Assembly (NCBI RefSeq): GCF_000427905.1
Contig: NZ_KE386603.1
Coordinates: 739,332 to 803,331, forward strand
DNA from: Thermocrispum agreste DSM 44070
GTDB lineage: Bacteria; Actinomycetota; Actinomycetes; Mycobacteriales; Pseudonocardiaceae
Reading direction: 5' to 3'
DNA: 64,000 nucleotides
Both the position numbers and the translations under genes were made by a program. Below the pieces are notes generated by a model, which saw only the letters and a list, made by a program, of their open reading frames with translations, did not search any database and was not told the DNA's origin. Below are positions 6,872 to 16,515 of this stretch, one piece after another; the first letter of the stretch is position 1; the number at the start of each line of letters is the position of its first letter.

Positions 6872-8623
6872 GTGATCACCCGGATGTCGACACTGTTCCT
6901 GCGGACCCTGCGTGAGGACCCGGCGGACGCCGAGGTGCCGAGCCACAAGCTGCTCGTCCGGGCTGGATACGTACGCCGCGTCGCGCCGGGCGGCTACGCG
7001 TGGTTGCCGCTCGGGATGATGGTCTTGCGGAACATCGAGCAGGTCATCCGCGAGGAGATGGCGGCCATCGGCGCCCAGGAGATCCAGTTCCCCGCGCTGC
7101 TGCCGCGCGAGCCGTACGAGAAGACCGGGCGGTGGACCGAGTACGGCCCGAACATCTTCCGGCTCAAGGACCGCAAGGGCGACGACTACCTGCTCGGCCC
7201 CACGCACGAGGAGCTGTTCACACTCATCGTCAAGGGCGAGTACTCCTCGTACAAGGACTATCCGGTCATCCTCTACCAGATCCAGACCAAGTACCGCGAC
7301 GAGGCCCGGCCGCGTGCCGGTGTGCTGCGCGGGCGCGAGTTCCTGATGAAGGACTCGTACTCGTTCGACCTGGACGACGAAGGCCTGCAGCGCAGCTACC
7401 AGCTGCACCGGGACGCCTACATCCGGATCTTCGACCGGCTAGGGCTGAAGTACGTGATCGTGTCCGCCATGTCCGGTGCCATGGGCGGTTCGGCGTCCGA
7501 GGAGTTCCTGGCCGACGCCCCGAACGGCGAGGACACCTACGTACGCAGCACCGAGGGGGACTACGCGGCCAACGTCGAGGCGGTGGTGACCCCGGCGCCG
7601 CCGAAGCAGCCGATCGACGACAAGCCGCCCGCCCAGGTGCACCACACGCCGGACACCCCGACCATCGAGACCCTGGTCGAGTTCCTGAACACCAAGACGG
7701 ACCTGGGCAGGACGTTCACCGCCGCGGACACGCTGAAGAACGTCATGGTGAAGACCCGCCAGCCGGGCAGCGACGAGTGGGAGCTGTTGGGCGTCGGCGT
7801 GCCCGGTGACCGCGAGGTGGACATGCGGCGCCTGGAGGCCACGCTGTACCCGGCCGATGTCGCCGTGCTGGAGGAGGAGGACTTCGCCAAGTACCCGTTC
7901 CTGGTGAAGGGCTACATCGGCCCGCGGGCGCTGCAGGAGAACGGCGTCCGGTACCTGGTCGACCCGCGCGTGGTGGAAGGCACAGCGTGGGTGACCGGCG
8001 CGGACAAGCCGGACCACCACGTGGTGGACCTGGTGGTCGGCCGGGACTTCACCCCGGACGGCACGATCGAGGCGGCCGAGGTGCGGGAGGGCGACCCGGC
8101 GCCGGACGGCAAGGGCACGCTGGTGGCCGCCCGCGGCATCGAGGTCGGGCACATCTTCGCCCTGGGCCGCAAGTTCAGCAACGCGTTCGAGCTGGACGCG
8201 CTCGGCCCGGACGGCAAGCCGGTGCGGATCACCATGGGCTCCTACGGCATCGGCGTCTCTCGCCTGGTGGCGGCCATCGCCGAGCAGCACCACGACGAGC
8301 TGGGCCTGGTGTGGCCGCGGGTGGTGGCGCCCGCGGACGTGCACATCGTGCTGGCCGGCAAGGACGACGCGGTGTTCGAGACGGGCGAGAAGCTGGCGGC
8401 CGAGCTGGACGCCGCGGGCGTGCGGGTGATCCTGGACGACCGCAAGGCCACCCCCGGCGTGAAGTTCGCCGACGCCGAGCTGGTCGGCGTGCCCACGATC
8501 CTGATCGTCGGCAAGGGCCTCAAGTCCGGCGTGGTGGAGGTCAAGGACCGGGCCACCGGTGAGCGCACCGAGGTGCCGGTGGACGGCGCGGTGCAGCACC
8601 TGGTGGATCTCGTCAAGGCATGA
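6872..8623 (+). CDS. proS: Prolyl-tRNA synthetase
   Basis: 583 residues, the usual size of bacterial-type ProRS with the INS editing domain. It begins [20 protein letters not shown], typical for the family; class II motif 2 is in the [18 protein letters not shown] region, motif 3 in [17 protein letters not shown], and the anticodon-binding domain fills the last 100 residues. It charges tRNA-Pro in the cytoplasm. GTG at 6872 is supported by GAGGAG at 6858-6863, 8 bases upstream; the longer open frame from 6782 lacks a ribosome binding site and family resemblance. Single gene. Confidence 0.96.
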   Translation: MITRMSTLFLRTLREDPADAEVPSHKLLVRAGYVRRVAPGGYAWLPLGMMVLRNIEQVIREEMAAIGAQEIQFPALLPREPYEKTGRWTEYGPNIFRLKDRKGDDYLLGPTHEELFTLIVKGEYSSYKDYPVILYQIQTKYRDEARPRAGVLRGREFLMKDSYSFDLDDEGLQRSYQLHRDAYIRIFDRLGLKYVIVSAMSGAMGGSASEEFLADAPNGEDTYVRSTEGDYAANVEAVVTPAPPKQPIDDKPPAQVHHTPDTPTIETLVEFLNTKTDLGRTFTAADTLKNVMVKTRQPGSDEWELLGVGVPGDREVDMRRLEATLYPADVAVLEEEDFAKYPFLVKGYIGPRALQENGVRYLVDPRVVEGTAWVTGADKPDHHVVDLVVGRDFTPDGTIEAAEVREGDPAPDGKGTLVAARGIEVGHIFALGRKFSNAFELDALGPDGKPVRITMGSYGIGVSRLVAAIAEQHHDELGLVWPRVVAPADVHIVLAGKDDAVFETGEKLAAELDAAGVRVILDDRKATPGVKFADAELVGVPTILIVGKGLKSGVVEVKDRATGERTEVPVDGAVQHLVDLVKA

Positions 8624-8679
8624 CCGACGGCGGCCGGGTCGGGCACCGCGTGCGCCTGCCCCGGCACCGGGCGACCGGG

Positions 8680-9570
8680 TCACTTGTTGGTGACGCGCAG
8701 GCTGCCGATGATCCGCCGAGCTTCGTCCTCGGGCAGCTCGTCGTCCACCCCGGTGTCGTGGTACAGCACGAACACCACCGTGAGGCCGCCGGGACGGGCC
8801 TGGAAGGCGACCGTCGTGACCTTCACGCCCTCGCCCTGGCAGGGCCCGTCCTCCGGGTTGTCCACCGTCGCGGTCGACAACCAGGCACGCTTGCCGCCGT
8901 GGATCTCGACCTCCTGCGCGGGCGTCGGCTTGACCTTCGGTGAGTCCTCCGGCAGTTCCATGGCGGCGGTCGCCCACATCTTCGCCGCGGCCCTGGCGAC
9001 CTTCTTCGGGTCGAGCTTCTCGACGCTCATGAACCCGGCCCGGCCCCTGTTGGAGTTCTTCTCCTCCGCGCAGAACCCGTCGCGGTAGGTCGCCACCCCG
9101 TGCATGGCCGTCCGGATCCCGCTGTCGTCCTCGAATCCGGCGATCACCCCGGGATCTTCCACGGTCCAATCCTCGGACACGTCGAACGCCGCACCCTCCC
9201 GCGCGGAAAACACCGGTGCCCAGCCCTCGACGACTGCCTTGACGCGCGACGATCCGGCGCTTTGTGTGGTCGGCGGGGCAAGCGAGCTGGTCGGGGGTGG
9301 CGAGCTGCTCTGCGCGGTGGTGGGCGCCGCGCTCGTCGACGTCGCAGGCGCGGCTTCCGGCGATTCGTCACCGCCAGTGGTGAGGAAGTATGCGGCCGCA
9401 CCCCCACCTGCCAGCACCAGCGCGGTGACGACGCCGGCCACGAGTGCCGTGCGCGACCGACGCGGCGGCTGCTCGAACGCGCCGAGCCCCTGGTAGGTCG
9501 ATCCGGAACCGTAGTAGTGGGGAACCGGCTGACCGCTGTAGGGATCGTGCTCACCACCGGGATAGGTCAT
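8680..9570 (-). CDS. Membrane-anchored extracytoplasmic protein of unknown function
   Basis: 296 residues. A Tyr/Gly/Pro-rich cytoplasmic N-terminus (about 40 residues) leads to one membrane helix (about 42-63), then a long Ser/Thr/Pro/Ala linker and a globular C-terminal domain of about 170 residues with two Cys (FCAEEK, GPCQGEG) that could pair outside the cell. This architecture is common in actinobacterial cell-envelope proteins. ATG at 9570 fits the start of the conserved-looking MTYPGGEHDP. No family recognised. Convergent with proS, divergent from nothing; the YjbQ gene lies 77 bases upstream on the same strand. Confidence 0.75.
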   Translation of the reverse strand: MTYPGGEHDPYSGQPVPHYYGSGSTYQGLGAFEQPPRRSRTALVAGVVTALVLAGGGAAAYFLTTGGDESPEAAPATSTSAAPTTAQSSSPPPTSSLAPPTTQSAGSSRVKAVVEGWAPVFSAREGAAFDVSEDWTVEDPGVIAGFEDDSGIRTAMHGVATYRDGFCAEEKNSNRGRAGFMSVEKLDPKKVARAAAKMWATAAMELPEDSPKVKPTPAQEVEIHGGKRAWLSTATVDNPEDGPCQGEGVKVTTVAFQARPGGLTVVFVLYHDTGVDDELPEDEARRIIGSLRVTNK

Positions 9571-9647
9571 AGCTGCAGACCATATCCGGACGCGCGGAAG
9601 GCGCGCGGGAAGGTCGCGCGAACGTGCTCGGCCGGGGGAGGAGCAGG

Positions 9648-10058
9648 TCAACCCGCCAGGTAGCTGAACCGGACCTTGCGCACCGGGTTGTCCACGTTGG
9701 TGTCCACCAGGCACAACGACTGCCAAGTCCCCAGCGCCAGCCGCCCGTCCAGCACCGGGACGGTCGCGTACGGCGGCAGGAAGGCGGGCACCACGTGGTC
9801 GCGGCCGTGACCAGGGGTGCCGTGGGCGTGCCGCCAGCGGTCGTCCCGCGGGAGCAGGTCGTCAAGGGCGGCCAGCAGGTCGTCGTCGCTGCCTGCTCCG
9901 GTCTCCACCACGGCCAACCCGGCCGTGGCGTGCGGAACCCACACGTGCAGCAGCCCGTCGGTGGCGCCGCAATCGGCCAGGAACTTCTGTGCCTGCTCGC
10001 TCAGGTCGTGCACGACGGCCCGGCGGCCGGTGGTGATCTCGATTTCGACCGACTTCAC
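9648..10058 (-). CDS. YjbQ family protein (UPF0047)
   Basis: 136 residues, the family's normal length. The chain shows the conserved HATAGLAVVE segment, the HAHGTPGHGRDHVVPAFL stretch with several His, and LGTWQSLCLVD near the end. Members form trimers with a His-rich site; some show weak thiamine-phosphate synthase activity, but the true role is unsettled. Divergently oriented from pntAA with 187 bases between them. Confidence 0.9.
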   Translation of the reverse strand: MKSVEIEITTGRRAVVHDLSEQAQKFLADCGATDGLLHVWVPHATAGLAVVETGAGSDDDLLAALDDLLPRDDRWRHAHGTPGHGRDHVVPAFLPPYATVPVLDGRLALGTWQSLCLVDTNVDNPVRKVRFSYLAG

Positions 10059-10245
10059 ACCTCCACGGTAGGGCGCTTCGTCCGGCGGGCAAAGCCGGCG
10101 GGAAGAAGACGACGGCCACCCGCGTTGTTAACCGCGCCACCGAAGATCGCCAAGGCCGGTCCGCCGTGGTACACAACGTCTTCAACGCCCGTGGTCCTGG
10201 CGGCCCCGAGCGGTCTGAGTTGCTCTCGGACAGGAGGTCACGCGG

Positions 10246-11400
10246 ATGGCGGACACCGAAGCGGGAAGTGCGGGCGGCGCAACCGTCGGCGTCGTCGCCG
10301 AGACGGCGGCCGGTGAGCGCCGGGTGGCGCTGGTACCGAAGATGGTCGAGCGCCTGGTCAAACGCGGCATGCGGGTGATCGTGGCGGAAGGCGCGGGCGC
10401 CGGGGCGTTCCTGGCGGACAGCGCCTACACCGAGGCGGGCGCCGCGATCGGCGATCCCTACCAGGCGGACATCGTGGTGCGGGTGGCACCGCCCACCGAC
10501 GAGGAGATCGCCCGGCTGCGCAAGGGCAGCGTGGTGATCGGCTTTCTCGCCCCGCTGAGCGACCCGGATCGGGTGGCCAAGCTCGAGCAAGCGGGCGTGA
10601 TCGCGTTCGCCATGGAGTCGATCCCGCGGATATCCCGCGCCCAGGCGATGGACGCGCTGTCGTCGCAGGCCAATGTCGCGGGCTACCGGGCGGCCTTGCT
10701 GGCCGCGACGCACTTGGCGCGTTTCTTCCCGATGCTGACCACCGCGGCGGGCACCGTGAAGCCCGCGCGGGCGCTGGTGTTGGGCGCCGGAGTGGCCGGC
10801 CTGCAGGCGCTGGCCACGTGCAAACGGCTGGGCGCCCAGACGACCGGTTACGACGTCCGGCCCGAGGTGGCCGACCAGGTTCGGTCGGTCGGCGCGCAGT
10901 GGCTGGACCTCGGCATCGAAGCGGTGGGCGAAGGAGGGTACGCCCGCGAGCTGACCGAGGAGGAGCGGGCCGAGCAGCAGCGCAGGCTGACCGACGCGAT
11001 CACCGGCTTCGACGTGGTGATCACCACCGCGCAGGTGCCGGGCAGGAAGGCGCCCACGCTGGTCACCGCGGACGCGGTGGAACGGATGAAAGCGGGCAGC
11101 GTGATCGTCGACCTGGCTGGGGACAGCGGCGGCAACTGCGAGCTGACCGAGCCGGGGCAGGTGGTGGTCAAGCACGACGTGACCATCGTGGCGCCGTCGA
11201 ACCTGCCCGCCGAGATGCCCGACCACGCCAGCGAGCTGTACTCGCGCAACGTGGTCGAGCTGCTGGAGTTGCTGGTCGACGACAACGGCGCGCTGGCCAT
11301 CGACGTCGGTGACGAGATCGTGGCCAAGGCATGTGTGGCCGGGCGGGCGTTGCTGCCCGCCGCACCGGAACCGGCCACCGAGCAGTCCGGGGAGGCGTGA
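10246..11400 (+). CDS. pntAA: NAD(P) transhydrogenase subunit alpha part 1 (NAD-binding)
   Basis: 384 residues forming the soluble dI domain: alanine-dehydrogenase-like N-terminal half, the Rossmann motif VLGAGVAGLQALATCKRLGA and the conserved ITTAQVPGRKAP and GNCELT regions. It binds NAD(H) on the cytoplasmic face and passes hydride to PntB in a proton-driven reaction that makes NADPH. ATG is preceded by AGGAGGT 8 bases upstream. Its TGA overlaps the pntAB ATG (TGATG), so the three pnt genes are translated together. The three-polypeptide split is usual in actinobacteria. Confidence 0.95.
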   Translation: MADTEAGSAGGATVGVVAETAAGERRVALVPKMVERLVKRGMRVIVAEGAGAGAFLADSAYTEAGAAIGDPYQADIVVRVAPPTDEEIARLRKGSVVIGFLAPLSDPDRVAKLEQAGVIAFAMESIPRISRAQAMDALSSQANVAGYRAALLAATHLARFFPMLTTAAGTVKPARALVLGAGVAGLQALATCKRLGAQTTGYDVRPEVADQVRSVGAQWLDLGIEAVGEGGYARELTEEERAEQQRRLTDAITGFDVVITTAQVPGRKAPTLVTADAVERMKAGSVIVDLAGDSGGNCELTEPGQVVVKHDVTIVAPSNLPAEMPDHASELYSRNVVELLELLVDDNGALAIDVGDEIVAKACVAGRALLPAAPEPATEQSGEA

Positions 11401-11732
11401 TGGAGAACCTGGTGCTGATCCAGAACCTGGCGATCGTGGTGCTGGCCGGATTCACCGGATTCCTGGTGATCTCCCAGGTGCCGAACACGCTGCACACCCC
11501 GCTGATGTCGGCGACCAACGCCATCCACGGCATCGTGGTGCTCGGTGCGGTGCTCGTGCTGGGCATGGGCGTGGGTGACGACGTGGTGAGCGGGATCATC
11601 CTGTTCGTCGCGGTGGTGTTCGGGGCGATCAACGTCGTCGGTGGCTTCGTGGTCACCGACCGGATGCTGGGGATGTTCAAGCAGAAGCCCGGCCAAGCCG
11701 GCTCGGTGAGCAAGGGGAAGGCCGACAAGTGA
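11400..11732 (+). CDS. pntAB: NAD(P) transhydrogenase subunit alpha part 2 (membrane)
   Basis: 110 residues with about three membrane helices and the conserved QVPNTLHTPLMSATNAIHGI segment of the PntA C-terminal membrane domain, followed by a short Lys-rich cytoplasmic tail. It forms the proton channel together with PntB. The ATG at 11400 overlaps the pntAA stop by one base; the longer open frame in the same phase from 11331 is inside pntAA. Its end overlaps the pntB GTG (GTGA). Confidence 0.94.
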   Translation: MENLVLIQNLAIVVLAGFTGFLVISQVPNTLHTPLMSATNAIHGIVVLGAVLVLGMGVGDDVVSGIILFVAVVFGAINVVGGFVVTDRMLGMFKQKPGQAGSVSKGKADK

Positions 11733-13135
11733 GCTGGATCCGTCACGAGGTGTTCGTCAACACCCTCTACATCATCGCGTTCTCGTTGATGATCTACGGG
11801 CTGATGAAGCTGACCAGCCCGAAGACGGCCGTGCGCGGCAACTGGATCGCCGCCGTCGGCATGACCGTGGCGTTCGTGGCCACCCTGCTCAAGGACGAGA
11901 TGGGCCACAACTGGCTGCTCATCGTCGTCGCCCTGGTGATCGGCTCGGCGATCGGCGTGCCCGCCGCGCGGAAGGTCAAGATGACCGCGATGCCGCAGAT
12001 GGTGGCGCTGTTCAACGGTGTCGGCGGTGGCGCGGTGGCACTGATCGCCTGGGCGGAGTTCCGCAACACCGACGCCTACGCGCACGAGCCGAAGTACATG
12101 GCGATCGCCTCGCTGTTCGCCGCCCTGGTCGGCTCGGTGTCGTTCTGGGGTTCCAACATCGCGTTCGGCAAGCTGCAGGAGATCCTGCCCGGCAGGCCGA
12201 TCACGCTGGGCAGGCTGCAGCAGCCGGTGAACCTGCTGGTGCTGCTGGGCGCCGTGGCGTGCGCGGTGGCCATCGTCGCCGGGGCGGACTCCGAGCTGCT
12301 GATGATCGGCCTGCTGGTGCTGGCCGCGCTGGCCGGCGTCTTCGTGGTGCTGCCGATCGGTGGCGCGGACATGCCGGTGGTCATCTCCATGCTCAACGCG
12401 CTGACCGGCCTGTCCGCCGCGGCGATGGGCCTGGCGTTGAACAACACCGCGCTCATCGTGGCCGGCATGCTGGTCGGCGCGTCGGGTTCGATCCTGACCA
12501 ACCTGATGGCCAAGGCCATGAACCGGTCGATCCCGGCCATCGTGGCCGGTGGTTTCGGCGGCGGCTCCGACACCGGGGGCGGCGCCACCGGGGGCACCGA
12601 CCGCCCGGTGCGGAGCACCAGCGCGGCGGACGCGGCGATCCAGATGGCGTACGCGTCCAAGGTCGTCGTGGTGCCCGGTTACGGCATGGCAGTGGCGCAG
12701 GCGCAGCACGCGGTCAAGGAGATGGCCGAGCTGCTGGAAGCCAAGGGCGTCGACGTCGCGTTCGCCATTCACCCGGTGGCCGGCCGGATGCCGGGGCACA
12801 TGAACGTGCTGCTGGCCGAGGCGGACGTGCCGTACGAGCAGCTCAAGGAGATGGACGAGATCAACTCGCAGTTCGCGCAGACCGACGTGTCGCTGGTCAT
12901 CGGCGCCAACGACGTCACCAATCCGGCGGCCGAGACCAACCCGAACTCGCCCATCTACGGCATGCCGGTGCTGAAGGTGAACCAGTCGAAGTCGGTCATC
13001 GTGCTCAAGCGGTCGATGAGCTCCGGCTTCGCGGGCATCGAGAACGAGCTGTTCTACGACAGCAAGACGGCGATGCTGTTCGGCGACGCCAAGGCGTCGG
13101 TGACCGACATCGTGGAGGAACTCAAGCAGCTGTGA
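11729..13135 (+). CDS. pntB: NAD(P) transhydrogenase subunit beta
   Basis: 468 residues. About nine membrane helices make up the N-terminal half (including ADMPVVISMLNALTGLSAAA), followed by the soluble NADP-binding dIII domain with VPGYGMAVAQAQ, HPVAGRMPGHMNVLLAEA and GANDVTNPAA. dIII exchanges hydride with PntAA while protons flow inward, producing NADPH for biosynthesis. GTG start overlaps the pntAB stop. The operon ends before a 29-bp tandem repeat; no classical terminator was seen. Confidence 0.96.
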   Translation: MSWIRHEVFVNTLYIIAFSLMIYGLMKLTSPKTAVRGNWIAAVGMTVAFVATLLKDEMGHNWLLIVVALVIGSAIGVPAARKVKMTAMPQMVALFNGVGGGAVALIAWAEFRNTDAYAHEPKYMAIASLFAALVGSVSFWGSNIAFGKLQEILPGRPITLGRLQQPVNLLVLLGAVACAVAIVAGADSELLMIGLLVLAALAGVFVVLPIGGADMPVVISMLNALTGLSAAAMGLALNNTALIVAGMLVGASGSILTNLMAKAMNRSIPAIVAGGFGGGSDTGGGATGGTDRPVRSTSAADAAIQMAYASKVVVVPGYGMAVAQAQHAVKEMAELLEAKGVDVAFAIHPVAGRMPGHMNVLLAEADVPYEQLKEMDEINSQFAQTDVSLVIGANDVTNPAAETNPNSPIYGMPVLKVNQSKSVIVLKRSMSSGFAGIENELFYDSKTAMLFGDAKASVTDIVEELKQL

Positions 13136-13208
13136 GGGGCGCGGCCATCCGCCGATCCCGCGGTGGCGTGGCTGCACCTGCCGTTCCCTGCCGCCGGCAG
13201 GGGCCCGG

Positions 13209-13320
13209 GGGTCCCGAGTCGCTCGGTCGGGAGCTGGTGGTCCTGGGTCGCTCGGTCGGGAGCTGGTGGTCCTGGGTCGCTCGGTCGGGAGTCGGCGGTC
13301 CCGGGTCACTCGACCGGGAC
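13209..13320. repeat. Tandem repeat, 29-bp unit, about four copies
   Basis: Units starting GTCGCTCGG (last copy GTCACTCGA) begin at 13218, 13247, 13276 and 13305, exactly 29 bases apart, with the core CGGGAGCTGGTGGTCCTGG nearly unchanged in the first two. The array fills the gap between convergent pntB and the next gene and overlaps the last codons of the latter. No spacer variation, so not a CRISPR array. Confidence 0.88.
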
Positions 13321-14877
13321 CCGGAACGCGGTCTTGGCGATGCGGTCCAGTTCCCGGTCCTTGTCGGTGGACGGCCGGTCCAGCCACGCGACCCGCACCA
13401 GCCGCACCGAGTTGCCGTGCACCACGCTGTGATACACGGCGTGGTGGAAGGTCAGCTTGCCGTCCGGCCACGACTCGCTCATGTTCGCCGCGTCCGCCGC
13501 GCCGCCCGAGCCCGGTTTGTCCGCGACCGCCTTGAGCTGCTTGGCGTGCGCGGGATCGGCGAAGTCGATCACGGCCAGGCTCACCGCGGCCTGCTTGCCC
13601 GGGGTGGTGGCGAGGTAGCTGGCCAGGCGGATGCGGGTGCACGGCGTCTGCTGGAGCTTGGCCTGCACGTCGCCGTAGGTCAGGTCCTGGCAGGTGTCGT
13701 TGTCCCACCGCTCCACCGCGGTGAACTGCACGCCGTCGACGGTGATGTCCTGCGCCCGCTGTTCGGCCCGGTTCGCCGGTTCCGGCTGTTCCCCGGTCCC
13801 GCTCGTGCTGGTCGCCATGACGATGGCCGCGACGAGCCCGGCCACCACCACGAGCACGGCAGCGATCGGCAACAGCCGGAGCTGGGACCGGCGGCCGGAC
13901 GGGGCAGGCCGCTGCTTCGGCAACGGCGGCGGTATCAGGTCCGTCGGGCGGTCGTCGGCCGCGAACGCGGCTCGTATCCGTTCGGTCCCGGACTGCTGTG
14001 CCTTGCCGGCGGCCTGGGGCGTGCCCGAGCTGTCGGGCTGCTGGGTGGTACCAGCAGACGTGGATTGCCGTGCCTGGGCCGCGGCCGCGAGGGCGGCCGC
14101 CTTGGCCTTCTGCGCGGTCACCGACGATGCCCCGGCGGCTGCCGGGGGAACGGCGTCGCCGGTACCATTCCGCACGGTGCTCGCCTGCCCGTTCGCCGGT
14201 GGCGACATCGGCACGGTCGACGCTTCCTCGGCCAGCGCGGGAGCGCACCCGTCGCGGGCGAGGGCGGCCGCCCCGGCGGCAAAGCCCTCCCGCATGAGCA
14301 CGTCGTCCGGCTGAATCGGGGCATTGCTGTCGAGCAGGCGCACGATCGCTCGCGCTTGCTCCACCGTGCATGCCGGCCCTTCGGCGGGGACCAGCTCGGT
14401 GATCGCCTCGAGCAGCGCAGCGGGCCGGGGGTGGACGATCCGTACCCGGTCGTTCTCCGCCTTGGCGGGCGTCACCCGTTCCACGAACGGACCGACCGCC
14501 AGGATCAGGGAGATCGGCACGCTGCCGTTGGTCAGCGCGGCCAGGCGGCCGGCCAGCTCGTCGGCCGCGCGCAACGACGCGCTGGCCGGATTCACGGCTG
14601 CGGACTTGCCGACCAGCGGCCAGTTGTCCGCCTTCCACTGACCGTGCAGCGGCGCTTCCAGGTGCAGGGCGGGCCCGGGCAGATCGATGCCGGCCACCAG
14701 GACGATGCCGCGCGGCATGACCAGCACCGCGTCGAACGACGGGCCGTTCTCCAGCGGCTGCACGCCCACCACCGCGATCCCGCCCAGCTCCGCAGGACCC
14801 CGGCCGAGCGCAGTGAGGCCCGCCCGCACGTCGGCAGCGACCGTGCTGGCGGGCTCCCCGACACGAAGCAGCCGCAC
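13306..14877 (-). CDS. Single-pass membrane protein with NERD-like N-terminal domain
   Basis: 523 residues. The first 190 residues contain strands (AVLVMPRGIVLVAGIDL ... GQWKADNWPLVG) that resemble a NERD nuclease-related domain, but I cannot confirm catalytic residues. An Ala/Gln-rich linker follows, one membrane helix lies near 333-355, and the last 165 residues form an outside domain with a Cys pair (DTCQDL, TPCTRI). GTG at 14877 is selected because GGGAGG sits 5 bases upstream; longer starts lack this. The stop falls in the tandem repeat. A signalling or envelope-stress role is possible but not shown. Confidence 0.7.
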   Translation of the reverse strand: MRLLRVGEPASTVAADVRAGLTALGRGPAELGGIAVVGVQPLENGPSFDAVLVMPRGIVLVAGIDLPGPALHLEAPLHGQWKADNWPLVGKSAAVNPASASLRAADELAGRLAALTNGSVPISLILAVGPFVERVTPAKAENDRVRIVHPRPAALLEAITELVPAEGPACTVEQARAIVRLLDSNAPIQPDDVLMREGFAAGAAALARDGCAPALAEEASTVPMSPPANGQASTVRNGTGDAVPPAAAGASSVTAQKAKAAALAAAAQARQSTSAGTTQQPDSSGTPQAAGKAQQSGTERIRAAFAADDRPTDLIPPPLPKQRPAPSGRRSQLRLLPIAAVLVVVAGLVAAIVMATSTSGTGEQPEPANRAEQRAQDITVDGVQFTAVERWDNDTCQDLTYGDVQAKLQQTPCTRIRLASYLATTPGKQAAVSLAVIDFADPAHAKQLKAVADKPGSGGAADAANMSESWPDGKLTFHHAVYHSVVHGNSVRLVRVAWLDRPSTDKDRELDRIAKTAFRVPVE

Positions 14878-15391
14878 GCAAACCTCCCGGCTCGGCTGGT
14901 GGATTCCCCCGGATAGGTTAACCAGGACCCCGGCGGCCGGCGCGTTCGGACCCGCCCGTCGCACACCGGGACATCGGCCCGTTTGCGCAGGTCACCGGGG
15001 TATATGACCGGTTGTGCTGGTATGCCTGATTTGCGGCGCGGCCCATGGTGCGGTCGCTGCGAGTGCCGCCCCGCGGCTGTGTTCCCGGCGCGTCGACGTG
15101 ACGGATGCGGCGCACTCCGAAGTGGGTCGCTGAACCGGGTGGCTCCGTCGTGCGAAGCATCGCCCGAGTACGGCGTGGCAGGTCGACACACCGCCGCGGG
15201 GTGGTGTATTGGTCCCGTTTTCGGTGTTGCAACTGGTGCATGTGGGGCGGGATAGGTAATCTGCAACTACCACAACTGCATACCCCGGAGTGCCTTCCTC
15301 CGATGCGGATCGATCGGATCTGTACACGACGAGGACGTTGGGGAAGATGCCCCTCGTCGGCAGAGCAAGATCGACAACGCGGAGGTCAGCT
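14878..15391. other. Divergent intergenic region before DUF3145 gene
   Basis: 514 bases between two divergent genes. It is less GC-rich from about 15210 to 15340, where the rightward promoter is likely. No protein-like frame, RNA gene or strong palindrome was recognised. Confidence 0.4.
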
Positions 15392-15895
15392 GTGAGCACT
15401 CGTGGGAACACGCGCGGCGTGGTTTATGTCCACTCCTCGCCTGCTGCGGTCTGTCCGCACGTCGAGTGGGCGCTCTCCGGCGCGCTGGGGAGGCCGGCGC
15501 AGCTGAGCTGGACGGCGCAGAACGCCGCGCCTGGGCAGTTGCGTGCCGAGTGCGACTGGCGTGGCCCGGCGGGGACCGGTGCCGCCATCGCCAGGGCACT
15601 CAAGGCGTGGCCGATGCTGCGCTTCGAGGTCACCGAAGAGCCCAGCGAAGGGGTCGACGGTGAGCGGTTCTGCTATGCCCCAGGACTGGGCCTGTGGCGG
15701 GGCCGCACCAGCGCGAACGGCGACATCGTGGTGGGCGAGGACCAGCTGCGCACCCTCGTCGCCCGCAGCCGGGCAGGGGAGGATCTGGCTCATCGGATCG
15801 ACGAGTTGCTCGGCACCGCGTGGGACGAGGCGCTGGAGCCGTTCCGCCACGCGGGTGACGGCGCGCCGGTCACCTGGCTGCACCAGGTGGTGTAG
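15392..15895 (+). CDS. DUF3145 domain-containing protein
   Basis: 167 residues starting VSTRGNTRGVVYVHSSPAAVCPHVEWAL, the recognisable start of the actinobacterial DUF3145 family, and running its full length without frame damage. Function unknown; members are widely conserved single-copy actinobacterial proteins. GTG at 15392 has GGAGGT at 15381-15386, 5 bases upstream. Only 24 bases separate it from the next rightward gene, which has its own leaderless promoter. Confidence 0.88.
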   Translation: MSTRGNTRGVVYVHSSPAAVCPHVEWALSGALGRPAQLSWTAQNAAPGQLRAECDWRGPAGTGAAIARALKAWPMLRFEVTEEPSEGVDGERFCYAPGLGLWRGRTSANGDIVVGEDQLRTLVARSRAGEDLAHRIDELLGTAWDEALEPFRHAGDGAPVTWLHQVV

Positions 15896-15906
15896 CGGCG
15901 GCCGAC

Positions 15907-15912
15907 TAGGCT
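15907..15912 (+). promoter_or_regulatory. -10 box TAGGCT, leaderless, gene at 15920
   Basis: TAGGCT, 7 bases, then GTG at 15920. No ribosome binding site lies between. Identical in arrangement to the boxes at yaaA and lipB. Confidence 0.5.
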
Positions 15913-15919
15913 GAACGCC

Positions 15920-16486
15920 GTGCGGTTGCTGGTGCCAACGGTGATCGGGGTGATGTCGCTGGCAGTGGCCGGCGGTCTGCTGGCCCGCGAGCTGTATCAG
16001 GAGCGCGCGCCGGTCCGTGCGGACATACCGGTCACCGTCGCGCCGTCGACCTCACTCGCGCCGTCCGACCAACCGGGGCCCGCGCAGGTCAAGCTGACGC
16101 CCGATGCCGCGCGGCACCCGTACGGCGAGATCGCCCGGAAGTTGCTGCAGGCCTACACCACCGGCATCAACGAACGCAACTACGGGCGCTGGAAGACCGC
16201 GGTCTCGCAGGAGCGCATCGCGGTGCAGCCGAAGCAGGCGTGGCTGGAGGGCTACCGCAGCACCCGCATCGGCAGCGCCGTGCTGCACCGGATCGAAACC
16301 GGCCCGGACGGCTCGCTGCGCATCCTGTTCAGCTTCACCAGCACGCAGGACGAGCAGGATGCGCCGCCGGATCTTCCTGCCGGGTGCATCCACTGGCAGC
16401 TGATGCTGCCGCTGGTGCTGGAGAACGACGGATGGAAGATCGGCAGCGTCGTCCCGGGGACGGTGCCGGAAGCCCGGCGATGCTGA
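15920..16486 (+). CDS. Membrane-anchored hypothetical protein
   Basis: 188 residues. Residues 2-22 form an N-terminal hydrophobic anchor or uncleaved signal (VPTVIGVMSLAVAGGLLA), followed by a Pro/Ser-rich spacer and a domain of about 130 residues with KLLQAYTTGINERNYGRWKTAVS, which resembles the NTF2-like or Mce-associated type of small outside domains. Family not certain. Start GTG 15920 is supported by the leaderless promoter. Convergent with fabF through a shared terminator hairpin. Confidence 0.72.
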   Translation: MRLLVPTVIGVMSLAVAGGLLARELYQERAPVRADIPVTVAPSTSLAPSDQPGPAQVKLTPDAARHPYGEIARKLLQAYTTGINERNYGRWKTAVSQERIAVQPKQAWLEGYRSTRIGSAVLHRIETGPDGSLRILFSFTSTQDEQDAPPDLPAGCIHWQLMLPLVLENDGWKIGSVVPGTVPEARRC

Positions 16487-16515
16487 CCCCGCCCACGATC
16501 CTTGCCATGACGAGC

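Noticed and set aside
13209-13320. CRISPR-like array
   Set aside because: Units are contiguous with no unique spacers and no cas gene is present; a plain tandem repeat.
11168-14881. 1237-codon open frame on the minus strand over pntB and the NERD-like gene
   Set aside because: Antisense to the pnt operon and in a different frame from the real gene at 13306-14877; Arg/His/Gly-rich shadow.
12259-14916. 885-codon open frame on the plus strand
   Set aside because: Overlaps pntB in another frame and is antisense to the membrane-protein gene; no family similarity.
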